Assembly (NCBI GenBank): GCA_022071955.1
Contig: JAJVIM010000041.1
Span: forward strand, 1 to 33,345
Source of the DNA: Anaerolineae bacterium
GTDB lineage: Bacteria; Chloroflexota; Anaerolineae; 4572-78; J111
Direction: 5' to 3'
DNA length: 33,345 nucleotides
Shown here: positions 7,323 to 15,088 of the stretch, one piece after another
Position numbering within the stretch: position 1 is the first letter of the stretch
Layout of the letters: every line of letters begins with the position of its first letter
Translations under genes and position numbers: made by a program
Notes under the pieces: generated by a model
What the model was told of the DNA's origin: nothing
Seen by the model: only the letters and a program-made list of their open reading frames with translations
Database searches by the model: none

Positions 7323-9122
7323 ATGGCCCAGAAAGTCAGCCTGGATTTTCTCAAAGAGACAATTACATCAAAACGGCGCAGGCTGGAACTGCTCAAACAA
7401 AAAGAGGCCATGTATGGCTTCCTTGAAACGCCAACCCATATTCTCATCGATATTGAAAATCTGGAAAAAGAAATTGAGGCGGATGAAGCGGCTTTGCGCC
7501 AGCTCCAGGCCAGCGCCACAGATGCGCCTGGACCGGCCGGCGCAGTAAAATGGTTGCCCATTGTTTTTGCCGTGACCGGTTTGGTGTTGCTGACCGCGTT
7601 GGGCATTGGGCTGGCCCAAAATGGCGATAACCCACCGGCAACAGCGGTCATCACCCCGCTGCCCAACATTGGCCTGAATATTGTTGTGGCCGAATTTACC
7701 CCGGTAACCGGCGCGCCGCTGCTCAACCCGGATGATGGCCGCAATTTGCGCGATACGCTGGTAGCCGCAATGGAGGCTGCGCTGGCCGACCTGCCGGAAT
7801 GGGCGCAGCCGGGCAAAGTGCGCCCCATTGAAGCTATCCCCGATTTTGACCCCGCCGCCCGCGAAGCCGGCGCGGCCCAACTGGCCCGGGCGCACCACGC
7901 CGTTATTGTGCTGTATGGCCGGATTGCGCCACAGGCCAACGGTGTTTATCTGGTGTACCCGGAATTTTACATTGCCCCCAACGCCCAGGGATTTGATTAC
8001 GGGGCCGAGATTGTAGGGGCCACCCAGTTTGGGGAGCCGGTGCAGTTTTTGCCGCCGTTCAACGCCTCGGAGCGGGCCGGGGTGAACGCCCGCTTGCAGG
8101 CCCGCATTGAGGCGTTGCAGCAGGTGGTGCGGGGATTATCTGATTTTGGCCTGCAACATGACGATGCCGCTTACCTGGCCTTTAACACCGCTCTCAACCG
8201 GCTGCGCGAATCTTCGCCCGATGAATCCGGGCAGGAAGTGATCCACCTGTTGCTGGGTGCGGTGAAGCTGCGCGAATTCCGGCGCTTCAGCGGCTTGAGC
8301 CTCGACCCAAACACGCCCGTGGACGCGAATCTGGCCGAGGCGGCTCGCAAACAGGCCGCGCTCCATTTTTCTGATGGCCTGGCCCTGAATCCCGGCTATG
8401 CCCGGCTCAATCTGGGGCTGGGGGGCATCGCCCTGGCCCAGGCGATCCAGCTGATTCCCGCCGACCAACCGTGGCCCGAAACCATTGTGAGCCGGCTGGA
8501 AGATGCCCGCTACTTTTACGCCAACGCCCTGCCCGCGCCCGATGAGCAGTCGCCGTATGGCTATGTATCGGCCAAGGCCCAATTTGGCGTGGCCCAGGCC
8601 CAGTTGGGACTGTATGAATATTACCAGCAGCAGGCCCGGCAAGCCGAAGACCCCACCGCCAGCCGTCAGTTGGCCCGGAATGCCTACACCAAAGCCGAAA
8701 CCGGGTTACAGCAGGTGGTGAGCGCCTATCAGGAGGCCGGCCAGCCGGCGCAGTTGCTTGAAATTGCCGGGCAGGCTCAGGCCCTGCTGGGCAAACTGGC
8801 GCTGCTGGAGGCCCGGTATTTGACCGCAGCCGGGCAAACCGAGTCGGCCCAATCGTTATTCAAACAAACTCTGCTGGCCTGCGATGCGGCTTATCCCCTG
8901 CTGGAGTCAAACGAGCAGGACGGTTCGCGATTAGCGGTGTACTATCACGCCAAATGTCTGGATTGGCAGGCGGAGGCTTACCTCAGAGGCCAGCCGCCCA
9001 ACCCAACAGAAGCGGCCGGCGCTTGCGCCACGGCGGTGCCTTTGGGGCTGAACAGCGGCGTGCTTCGGGCCGAGGAGTTGACCTGCTCTTACCTGCAACT
9101 GATTGGGGATGAGGCAAAATGA
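7323..9122 (+). CDS. Single-span membrane protein: effector-associated-type N-terminus, TM helix, external helical-repeat region
   Basis: This 599-residue protein starts with a helical region (1-63) containing Tyr-Gly-x3-Thr-Pro-x-His-Ile and an acidic/basic helix. The region strongly recalls the short effector-associated adaptor domains found at the N-terminus of bacterial NTPase, protease-like and TPR signalling proteins. A transmembrane helix (about 77-98) follows. The next region (about 110-240) has an alpha/beta pattern, possibly like the N-terminal domain of TolB or CsgG-type proteins, and the rest is helical and TPR-like. Predicted topology puts the adaptor inside and the large region outside. 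Known adaptor domains of this kind mediate self-association; the link here is by pattern, not by search. The gene overlaps the LysM lipoprotein gene by four bases (ATGA), so the two are co-translated. Confidence 0.82.
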   Translation: MAQKVSLDFLKETITSKRRRLELLKQKEAMYGFLETPTHILIDIENLEKEIEADEAALRQLQASATDAPGPAGAVKWLPIVFAVTGLVLLTALGIGLAQNGDNPPATAVITPLPNIGLNIVVAEFTPVTGAPLLNPDDGRNLRDTLVAAMEAALADLPEWAQPGKVRPIEAIPDFDPAAREAGAAQLARAHHAVIVLYGRIAPQANGVYLVYPEFYIAPNAQGFDYGAEIVGATQFGEPVQFLPPFNASERAGVNARLQARIEALQQVVRGLSDFGLQHDDAAYLAFNTALNRLRESSPDESGQEVIHLLLGAVKLREFRRFSGLSLDPNTPVDANLAEAARKQAALHFSDGLALNPGYARLNLGLGGIALAQAIQLIPADQPWPETIVSRLEDARYFYANALPAPDEQSPYGYVSAKAQFGVAQAQLGLYEYYQQQARQAEDPTASRQLARNAYTKAETGLQQVVSAYQEAGQPAQLLEIAGQAQALLGKLALLEARYLTAAGQTESAQSLFKQTLLACDAAYPLLESNEQDGSRLAVYYHAKCLDWQAEAYLRGQPPNPTEAAGACATAVPLGLNSGVLRAEELTCSYLQLIGDEAK

Positions 9123-10801
9123 CGGCAGCAAAAACGATCAGGCTGGTTTTACCGCTGTTTGCCGCGGCGCTGCTGCTGGTGTTGCTGCTGGGCTGCCAGC
9201 CGGCCGAAGTGCCGCCCGGCCCGCCGACTGCCGCGCCAACGGTGGCTATCGCCGCCTCGGCCACAGCGGTGAGTGGGCCGGTAGTGAGCACGGCAACGCC
9301 CGCGCCCGGCGACTGCGCTCCGCCGCCGGCCGGCTGGCAACCTTACGTCATCCAGCCGGGCGATACGTTGCAAGAGCTGTCGGCGCGAGCCGGCGTGAGC
9401 AGCGCCCGCATTTTGAGCGAAAACTGCCTGCCCGTTGACACGTTGATCGCCGGGGAAACCATCTACCTGCCGCCGCTGGCGGCGGTTACTCCCTGTGTTC
9501 CCGGCCGGCCCGGCTGGGAGCTGGTCACCATCGATATTGGCGATTCGCTGGTGAGTCTGGCCCAGGCCCGCGGCGTCAGCGTGGCCGAAATCGAGGCCGC
9601 CAACTGCCTCACCTCGGAGGTGATCAACGCCGGCGAGCGGTTATATTTGCCGCCCCTGCCTACGCCAACGCCCTGCCCGGCGCCGGCCGGTTGGGAAGCG
9701 TACGCCGTGCAGCCCGGCGATACCGTGCTCGATCTGGCTGCCGCCCGCAACGTGACCTCCGCGGAAATTATGGTCGCCAACTGTTTGGCTGCGCCGTTGG
9801 TGCAGCCCGGCCAGACCATTTATCTGCCACCCATCCCGCCACCCCTGCCAACGGCTACCCTTACCTCGATTCCGCCGGCCGTCACTCCCGCACCGGTGGC
9901 CGGGCCAACCCAGCCGCCGCAGGCAGTGGCCGCCGCCCCGCAGAACAGCCAGGCATCGACACCGGGCGGCGGCGTTGAGCCGGTTGGTGGCGGGCAGGGG
10001 CCGGCGGTGTCGGTGGCAAGCCCGTTTGAGATGACCATCAGCCGGCACGATCTTGCGCCGTGGGTGCCCAATGCAGGCGCAATGATTCCCTGCAGTGGCG
10101 CTGTGAGTAATGGCCCCTATCTGGATGGCGGACCGGTCAGTGCCACGCTGTATTTGGGCCAGCGCCGGGCGTTTGTGCCCTGTTTTATCCTTCCCACCGA
10201 AGCCTACGTGATCAACCCGGATGGAATTACCCGCACTGTTCCACTACTGCCGCTGCCGGTTGAAGGCGTTGCGCTAAAACCAAACGAAACGGTTTCATAC
10301 ATCCCGGATGTGTTCCCGCCGACCGGGACAATTGAAATCACCAAAGCGACCAGTGTGGTTGAATGGTACGCGCTGCCATTTCATCCCACCGGGGTCTACA
10401 CGCTCATTGTAAAAGGCAAAGGCACGGTCCCCGAACCAGCGTTTGCCGGGCTAACCAGATTTACAACCACGTTCACCGTGAGCCAGCCAGCCGCCGCTGC
10501 GCCGCCTGAAATTTTGGTGATGCCCTCAACCGGCCGGCCGGGCCAGAATCTGGCTGTTTATTACACCAATTTTCCGCTGGGCGCTGCCCCCCGGTTTACG
10601 TTATTGCGGCAGCAAGTGGGCATAACCGAAACCTACCAGTCAATTGCCCCGCCGTGGTCGGTGTCAATTGATCAACCCTTTGGCGACCGTGGCTGGGGAT
10701 TCAATTTATTGGCCGCGCCCACCGCCGCACTGACCGGAACTTACACCATCAGCCAGGTTACGGGCACGGAGAATGTTACGGGCACATTCTGGCTGAAGTA
10801 G
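9119..10801 (+). CDS. Lipoprotein with three LysM domains
   Basis: This 560-residue product has a lipoprotein signal ending Leu-Leu-Gly-Cys26, a Pro/Thr/Ala linker and three LysM modules (about 73-119, 132-179 and 191-238). Modules 1 and 3 have the Gln-Pro-Gly-Asp-Thr opening (module 2 has Asp-Ile-Gly-Asp-Ser), and all three end in Tyr-Leu-Pro-Pro. LysM domains bind N-acetylglucosamine polymers such as peptidoglycan. Each module has one Cys in the linker before it (66, 126, 186) and one in an Asn-Cys-Leu motif (103, 163, 222), which suggests one disulfide per module. A second Pro-rich linker leads to a C-terminal beta-rich region (about 300-560) that I do not recognise. The start overlaps the upstream stop, and the metalloprotease gene follows after 25 bases. 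The three probably form one operon acting at the cell surface. Confidence 0.88.
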   Translation: MTAAKTIRLVLPLFAAALLLVLLLGCQPAEVPPGPPTAAPTVAIAASATAVSGPVVSTATPAPGDCAPPPAGWQPYVIQPGDTLQELSARAGVSSARILSENCLPVDTLIAGETIYLPPLAAVTPCVPGRPGWELVTIDIGDSLVSLAQARGVSVAEIEAANCLTSEVINAGERLYLPPLPTPTPCPAPAGWEAYAVQPGDTVLDLAAARNVTSAEIMVANCLAAPLVQPGQTIYLPPIPPPLPTATLTSIPPAVTPAPVAGPTQPPQAVAAAPQNSQASTPGGGVEPVGGGQGPAVSVASPFEMTISRHDLAPWVPNAGAMIPCSGAVSNGPYLDGGPVSATLYLGQRRAFVPCFILPTEAYVINPDGITRTVPLLPLPVEGVALKPNETVSYIPDVFPPTGTIEITKATSVVEWYALPFHPTGVYTLIVKGKGTVPEPAFAGLTRFTTTFTVSQPAAAAPPEILVMPSTGRPGQNLAVYYTNFPLGAAPRFTLLRQQVGITETYQSIAPPWSVSIDQPFGDRGWGFNLLAAPTAALTGTYTISQVTGTENVTGTFWLK

Positions 10802-10826
10802 ATCAGCATAGTTTGGGAGGTTAAAT

Positions 10827-12533
10827 ATGATTGCCGATGATTTGGCTGGTAGTGGGCGGCGCTATGTGTATTACAGCGCCCTGCCCGGCGTGGAAATAAA
10901 GGTGAATTTTCAAAATGGCGGCTCCCGGCAAATAAAGTGCCGTGGTGAATTTTTTGCCCACGGCGACCGGCTGCCCAACGGCAAACTCCAGGTTGAGTCC
11001 TACTCGCGGCTGGCGCTGTTTGGCGATGACGAGCAGGGTAACCATCTGATTGTATTGGGCACAGATGTTGCGGTTTCACGCGGAGAATTGAAGGTGGTTT
11101 GGCTTGACGGTTCCGGGGAAAAGCCGGTTGAATACGGTTTAACGGTGCAGGCACGGATTGGGTTGCGCTATATGAGCGGTACAGAAAGGCACTTCTTTGG
11201 TTTTGCGGCGGAACAACTGGCCGGCGATAAAGTTATTACGGCGCTCACAACAACCAATACGGTTTTTGTCGATCCCCAGCCCATCGAGATTGTCACCCCG
11301 AATGTTTATTATAGTCAACCGGCGTACTCACTGGATGGGGCCAATTTGGAACTCACGTTGTTTTTTTCGGGGGCGGCTAACGCCCACCAGATGGTGGTGG
11401 ACAACCTGCTTGCCGCCGCCCGGGAGGTGTGGTCGTGTCCCGGCGGAATCCGCTTGATCCAGTCCCAAACGGCCCAAAACACGCTTGAAGTTGAATTGGT
11501 CGCCAACAATATCGACTGTTTTCAGAATCAAATGGGCGGCGGTGGCTTTTCATGTAGTTCATCTAAAATTGTCCTCGACCTGTGCTGCGCCAGCCAAAAC
11601 CGGTATTTGCTGGCCCATGAACTGGGCCATTTTCTGGGGTTAGACCATCCCGCTGTCGCTTTCTCCCGGGTGGGCTGCTCGGTTTTAACGCCCGGTGACG
11701 AGTGGACCATATTGACGCCCGGTACACCCAATCTGCCCCGCAACACGGAGAATAATGTTCAAATGGCCTGTACCCATTATATCCCGGCGTCATTTATCAC
11801 TTCAATTTCAAACGAACCTGTTGTTGACCCACCCCAAATTAATTCTCAGGCCGATTTTCAACTGCCAAGGGTTTGTTTACGAAACTTTTTTTATGACGAT
11901 GGCCGCCCGGTTTCGTTAGTGAACAATCTGGGGGCAAATTTGGCCGGGACCCCCGACGGGCCGGCCTGGTGGGGACGGCATCCAAATATCTGGAATTCAA
12001 ATTCGGCACAGTTAAGCCTTATGCCGGGGAGCTGCAATGAATACCGCCACATCGACCCGCAGCCCAATCAAACCTATTGGCTCCACCTTCAGGTAGATAT
12101 TTACACCAATAATCCGATCAGACCACTCCGGCTCTTTTTCTTCAGAGGGGATTTAAAGGTACAGAACAGCCAAATTCAGATTACGCCAGTCGTTCAACTT
12201 CCAGCACAACAAATCAACTCAGGTGGTTGGGTTAAATTAGCGGTTCAGTGGACATGTCCGGGCAATTGGAGTAAACACACCTGGCTGATTGGACTGGTTT
12301 GGGACAGTACGGAGCCGGGCAGTTATCAAACCGGGGGTGTAGTGGAGTTTCTCCGGCCGGTTAATACCACAGGTATTACCAGCCTGACCAACTTAGAAAA
12401 CGTTGTCGCTGCGCAATTAACCAACGCTAATCTGGTGGTCAATAAAACAGTCAGCGAGTTTATACAGTGGGTGGGGCGATTCAGCGGCGTCGGGGTGCGA
12501 TTGCCCCGGCAACCGCTGCCGTCAACCCATTGA
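10827..12533 (+). CDS. Metzincin-like zinc metalloprotease without a signal peptide
   Basis: The 568-residue product has the zinc signature His264-Glu-Leu-Gly-His268-x2-Gly271-x2-His274, in which three His bind zinc and Glu265 is the catalytic base. This extended motif defines metzincin-type proteases. Asn-Val-Gln-Met-Ala-Cys, about 50 residues later, may supply the Met-turn. Residues 1-190 form an unrecognised beta-rich region, and about 340-500 form another, possibly substrate-binding, beta domain. Several Cys cluster around 235-260. No signal peptide is visible. The frame is closed by a TAG at 10809 just upstream, so a missed N-terminal signal is unlikely. A GGGAGG site lies 9 bases before the ATG. 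The gene follows a LysM lipoprotein gene by 25 bases. A Zn-dependent peptidase role is well supported, but the substrate is unknown. Confidence 0.85.
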   Translation: MIADDLAGSGRRYVYYSALPGVEIKVNFQNGGSRQIKCRGEFFAHGDRLPNGKLQVESYSRLALFGDDEQGNHLIVLGTDVAVSRGELKVVWLDGSGEKPVEYGLTVQARIGLRYMSGTERHFFGFAAEQLAGDKVITALTTTNTVFVDPQPIEIVTPNVYYSQPAYSLDGANLELTLFFSGAANAHQMVVDNLLAAAREVWSCPGGIRLIQSQTAQNTLEVELVANNIDCFQNQMGGGGFSCSSSKIVLDLCCASQNRYLLAHELGHFLGLDHPAVAFSRVGCSVLTPGDEWTILTPGTPNLPRNTENNVQMACTHYIPASFITSISNEPVVDPPQINSQADFQLPRVCLRNFFYDDGRPVSLVNNLGANLAGTPDGPAWWGRHPNIWNSNSAQLSLMPGSCNEYRHIDPQPNQTYWLHLQVDIYTNNPIRPLRLFFFRGDLKVQNSQIQITPVVQLPAQQINSGGWVKLAVQWTCPGNWSKHTWLIGLVWDSTEPGSYQTGGVVEFLRPVNTTGITSLTNLENVVAAQLTNANLVVNKTVSEFIQWVGRFSGVGVRLPRQPLPSTH

Positions 12534-12556
12534 ACCGGGTTTATTGAGTTCCAACC

Positions 12557-12582
12557 AAAAAGCGGCCATTTGGCCGCTTTTC
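12557..12582. terminator. Bidirectional intrinsic terminator
   Basis: AGCGGCCA at 12561-12568 pairs with TGGCCGCT at 12571-12578 across a TT loop. The stem is flanked by an A run on the left (12557-12561) and a T run on the right (12578-12581), so it can stop transcription in both directions. It sits between the metalloprotease gene (plus) and the tRNA gene (minus). Confidence 0.85.
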
Positions 12583-12588
12583 TGTGAG

Positions 12589-12660
12589 AGCGGGTAAGGG
12601 GATTCGAACCCCTGACATCAACCTTGGGAAGGTTGCGTTCTACCACTGAACTATACCCGC
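12589..12660 (-). tRNA. tRNA-Gly (anticodon CCC)
   Basis: The 72 bases fold as a full cloverleaf: a 7-bp acceptor stem (GCGGGTA/TACCCGC), a 4-bp D stem, a 5-bp anticodon stem CAACC/GGTTG with loop TTCCCAA, a 5-base variable loop, and a T arm AGGGG-TTCGAAT-CCCCT. The anticodon is CCC, reading GGG glycine codons. The discriminator base is U, as is usual for bacterial tRNA-Gly. The 3' CCA is not encoded. It is a lone tRNA with its own promoter at 12674-12702. Confidence 0.96.
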
Positions 12661-12673
12661 ACCAGCACGCAAA

Positions 12674-12702
12674 ATTATAGAACCGAGCCGGGAGATTGTC
12701 AA
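12674..12702 (-). promoter_or_regulatory. Consensus sigma-70 promoter of tRNA-Gly
   Basis: On the minus strand, TTGACA (12702-12697) and TATAAT (12679-12674) are both perfect and lie 17 bases apart. The predicted start is about 7 bases before the tRNA 5' end. A strong promoter this close is typical for a stable RNA gene. Confidence 0.88.
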
Positions 12703-12726
12703 ACATCGGGCGCAGGCTAAAATTGT

Positions 12727-12755
12727 TTGCCCGCAGGCTGAGTTTGTGTTATCCT
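12727..12755 (+). promoter_or_regulatory. Possible extended -10 promoter for the Pcs-like gene
   Basis: TTGCCC at 12727-12732 and TATCCT at 12750-12755 lie 17 bases apart, with TGT directly before the -10 box. Transcription would start near 12762, ahead of the GTG at 12801. Confidence 0.4.
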
Positions 12756-12800
12756 GAGCTGCTTTTTGCGGCTAATTCACCACCGAAAGGTCTACCACCT

Positions 12801-13568
12801 GTGCAAGATGTAACCGGCGATAACACACTGCTGCATATTAGTAAACGCCGCCGCACCGCGGCCTGGTTGGTCCATCTGTTTACCGCCAGCGGCGCGGCCT
12901 GGGGCTTGCTGGCGCTGTGGTCTATTCACAATCAGCGCTTCACCGTCGCTTTTTGGTTTATGGCGGCGGCCATACTGGTTGATGCCGTCGATGGCACCCT
13001 GGCCCGCCAGGCCAGAACCAAAGAAGCTACCCCGATGGTCGATGCCGAGTTACTGGACAACATCATCGATTACTTCAATTACACCATGGTGCCGGCCTTT
13101 TTTCTGCTGGTTTCCGGCCTGCTGCCGTTTGGTTGGGCGCTGCTGGGCGGCAGCCTTATCGGGCTGGCATCGGCTTATCAGTTTACCCAACCCGACGCCA
13201 AAACCGACGACCACTTTTTTAAAGGGTTTCCCAGCTACTGGAATATTGTGGTTTTTTATCTCTTCTTTTGGCAGATGCCGCCCTTTGTCAACCTGGCGAT
13301 AATCCTGTTTTTGGTGCTGATGGTTTTTGTGCCGATCAAATACATTTACCCTTCCCGGCTGGAATACGTTTCATCCAGAGTCTGGGTGCGCTGGGCGGTG
13401 CTGGGCGCGTCGGTGGTGTGGGGCGTGGCCACCATTGGCATGCTGGTGGTTTATCCGGGAATCAATCCGCTGTTTGTTTTTGTGTCGATGGGCTACGGCG
13501 TGTTTTATTTTTTGATGAGTCTGTACCGCACCTTTTTCCCGGTTAAACTGGTCAAAAAACGCCGGTAG
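12801..13568 (+). CDS. pcs: CDP-alcohol phosphatidyltransferase, probable phosphatidylcholine synthase
   Basis: From GTG 12801 the product has 255 residues and about eight membrane helices. The active-site motif is Asp61-x2-Asp64-Gly-x2-Ala-Arg69, then after 16 residues Asp86-x3-Asp90. The four-residue-longer spacing than in most CDP-alcohol phosphatidyltransferases, and the run Leu-Leu-Asp-Asn-Ile-Ile-Asp followed by Val-Pro-Ala, match phosphatidylcholine synthase. That enzyme condenses CDP-diacylglycerol with choline. The Gly usually four residues before the third Asp is Ala82. I chose GTG 12801 because GAAAGG at 12785-12790 is well spaced from it. An upstream TTG (12696) lies inside the tRNA promoter, would precede the likely transcript start and adds an unlikely N-terminus. 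The gene converges with the hydrolase gene only 5 bases later. Another enzyme of the superfamily remains possible. Confidence 0.78.
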   Translation: MQDVTGDNTLLHISKRRRTAAWLVHLFTASGAAWGLLALWSIHNQRFTVAFWFMAAAILVDAVDGTLARQARTKEATPMVDAELLDNIIDYFNYTMVPAFFLLVSGLLPFGWALLGGSLIGLASAYQFTQPDAKTDDHFFKGFPSYWNIVVFYLFFWQMPPFVNLAIILFLVLMVFVPIKYIYPSRLEYVSSRVWVRWAVLGASVVWGVATIGMLVVYPGINPLFVFVSMGYGVFYFLMSLYRTFFPVKLVKKRR

Positions 13569-13573
13569 ACAGT

Positions 13574-14383
13574 TTACTCCAGATAGCGGTTGATGAACGC
13601 GGCCACGGCCGGTTCGTACACCCCGGCCGAAATTAGAAAGCCGTCGTTGTGCCCACCGTCAATCTGCAAAAATTCTTTGGGCTGGCCGGCTGTCGCAAAC
13701 AGCGCCCGGCCGTGCTCAAAGGGGATGACCTCATCATTGGGGCTGTGGATGGTCAGCAGCGGCGCGTCGATGCGGGCCAGCCGCTCGCGGGTGTTGTAGT
13801 GCAGCCGGCTGAGCTGTCGCACCGGCAAAAATGGGAACTGCCGCGCGGCCATATCCGGCACAGACGTAAAGGTCGATTCAAGGATCAGCGCGCCGGGCCG
13901 CTGCTGCTCGGCCAGGCCGGCGGCCACCGCGCCCCCCAGCGAGCGGCCAAAAATAACAATCTGCTCCGGGGCAAAGCCCCGCTGCTCAACCAGATAACGC
14001 CACGCCGCTGCGGCATCGAGCGTGGTGCCGGCCTCAGTGGGGCGGCCTTCGCTGTGGCCGTAGCCCCGGTAATCAATGATGAACACGTTCAACCCCAGCC
14101 GCTGAAACTGGGCAATTGAATCGAGCCGGTGGGAAATGTTGCCGCCGTTGCCGTGAAAAAACAGCAGCGCCCGCCGGCTGCCGGCTGCCGGCACATACCA
14201 GCCAAAAATCCGCACCCCATCGCCGGTGGTCAGCCACACCTCTTCAAATTCCAGGCCTGCCGCTGCCGGCGTACCGGCCATCGACCGGAGCGGAAAATAC
14301 AGCAGTCGCTCCTGAAAAATAAAAGCCAGCAGCAACACCAACCCGTACCCCAGCGCCGCCGTGATAATGACTGTCCCCAGCAT
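13574..14383 (-). CDS. Membrane-anchored alpha/beta hydrolase (BEM46/YfhR-like)
   Basis: From the ATG at 14383 the product has 269 residues: an N-terminal membrane helix (about 5-25) and an alpha/beta-hydrolase domain. The oxyanion-side motif His77-Gly-Asn-Gly, the nucleophile elbow Gly-Arg-Ser148-Leu-Gly-Gly, Asp217 in Ser-Pro-Asn-Asp and His245 in Gly-Gly-His-Asn form a complete catalytic set. Such proteins are serine esterases or peptidases of often unknown substrate; this anchored type resembles BEM46/YfhR. The frame continues upstream to 14557, but that extension is encoded by the 8-base repeat array and overlaps the YjbQ gene, so I reject it. The ribosome site at 14383 is weak. The gene is likely expressed with the YjbQ gene upstream of it. 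Confidence 0.85.
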   Translation of the reverse strand: MLGTVIITAALGYGLVLLLAFIFQERLLYFPLRSMAGTPAAAGLEFEEVWLTTGDGVRIFGWYVPAAGSRRALLFFHGNGGNISHRLDSIAQFQRLGLNVFIIDYRGYGHSEGRPTEAGTTLDAAAAWRYLVEQRGFAPEQIVIFGRSLGGAVAAGLAEQQRPGALILESTFTSVPDMAARQFPFLPVRQLSRLHYNTRERLARIDAPLLTIHSPNDEVIPFEHGRALFATAGQPKEFLQIDGGHNDGFLISAGVYEPAVAAFINRYLE

Positions 14384-14440
14384 TTTTGCCCCCGCCCGCA
14401 CTACCAAATTGCTAACAGCTTTACTGGAATCCTGTCCGTC

Positions 14441-14488
14441 ATTCGCTGATTCATTGATTTGCCGATTCGCTGATTCGTTCACTCGCCC
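14441..14488. repeat. 8-base tandem repeat array
   Basis: Six octamers in a row, ATTCGCTG, ATTCATTG, ATTTGCCG, ATTCGCTG, ATTCGTTC and ACTCGCCC, separate the hydrolase and YjbQ genes. The YjbQ stop codon (14481-14479) lies inside the array. Confidence 0.75.
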
Positions 14489-14904
14489 TGCACAGTTACG
14501 GTAATTGTGCGCCCGCCGCCGTGGTTGCGATGTTCGCACAGGTAGATGCCCTGCCACGTGCCGGTGTTGAGCCGCCCGTTGGTAATCGGCACCATCACCG
14601 AACTGCCCAGCAGCGAGGCTTTGATGTGGGCCGGCATATCGTCTGCGCCTTCGTAGTTGTGCTGGTAGTAGGGCGCGTTTTCCGGCACCATTTTGTTGAA
14701 GTGGCTTTCAAAATCGGTGCGCACCGTCGGGTCGGCGTTTTCGTTGAGCGTTAGCCCCGCCGAGGTGTGATGGATGAACACGTGGGCCAGCCCCACCTTG
14801 AGCTGGCGCGTTTCTGGCGGCAGATTTTGCTCAACCAAATGGGTGATCAGGTGGAATCCACGCCGAAATGCGGGCAGGCGGAACGTGTTTTGGTACCAGG
14901 CCAT
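14479..14904 (-). CDS. YjbQ/UPF0047 family protein
   Basis: This 141-residue protein matches the compact YjbQ (UPF0047) family over its full length. It has the His-His-Thr-Ser-Ala-Gly-Leu-Thr motif with Asn-Glu-Asn, the Thr-Gly-Thr-Trp-Gln segment and a C-terminal His-Arg-Asn-His before a final Thr-Val-x-Gly-Glu strand. Members form trimers with conserved His at the interface. A weak thiamin-phosphate-synthase activity has been reported for the E. coli member, but the true role is unsettled. I chose the ATG at 14904 because AGGAGG sits just upstream at a good distance; a start at 14943 would include this ribosome site. The stop lies in the octamer array, and the hydrolase gene follows on the same strand. 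The promoter is at 14934-14962. Confidence 0.92.
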   Translation of the reverse strand: MAWYQNTFRLPAFRRGFHLITHLVEQNLPPETRQLKVGLAHVFIHHTSAGLTLNENADPTVRTDFESHFNKMVPENAPYYQHNYEGADDMPAHIKASLLGSSVMVPITNGRLNTGTWQGIYLCEHRNHGGGRTITVTVQGE

Positions 14905-14933
14905 TGCTGCCTCCTGTGATCGGTATCGCCCCG

Positions 14934-14962
14934 ATTGTAACATCTAATCCCGGCGCAAACAA
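14934..14962 (-). promoter_or_regulatory. Promoter for the YjbQ gene
   Basis: On the minus strand, TTGTTT (14962-14957) and TACAAT (14939-14934) are 17 bases apart. Transcription would begin near 14927, about 23 bases ahead of the ATG at 14904. The -35 box touches that of the opposite promoter. Confidence 0.5.
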
Positions 14963-14991
14963 TTGTCGCCAAATTCGTTTTGTGCTACTCT
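14963..14991 (+). promoter_or_regulatory. Promoter for the giant NTPase-TPR gene
   Basis: TTGTCG at 14963-14968 and TACTCT at 14986-14991 are 17 bases apart, with TGC directly upstream of the -10 box (extended -10). The leader to the ATG at 15089 would be about 90 bases. Confidence 0.45.
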
Positions 14992-15088
14992 ACCGGTTTG
15001 ATTCTGGTGATGCATGCCGATACCGTTTGGGAACAACGGATCGTGACTCAATAAAATTTTCAACTAACGTTTGGGAAGGAAGCATACG

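Noticed and set aside
7189..7548. 119-codon open frame upstream of and overlapping the 7323 gene
   Set aside because: It begins on the -35 box of the promoter and runs into the 7323 gene in another frame; no family match.
12696..12800. N-terminal extension of the Pcs-like enzyme from TTG 12696
   Set aside because: The TTG overlaps the -35 box of the tRNA promoter, lacks a ribosome site and would precede the likely transcript start.
14384..14557. N-terminal extension of the alpha/beta hydrolase
   Set aside because: It is encoded by the octamer array and overlaps the YjbQ gene; the membrane anchor begins naturally at the ATG of 14383.
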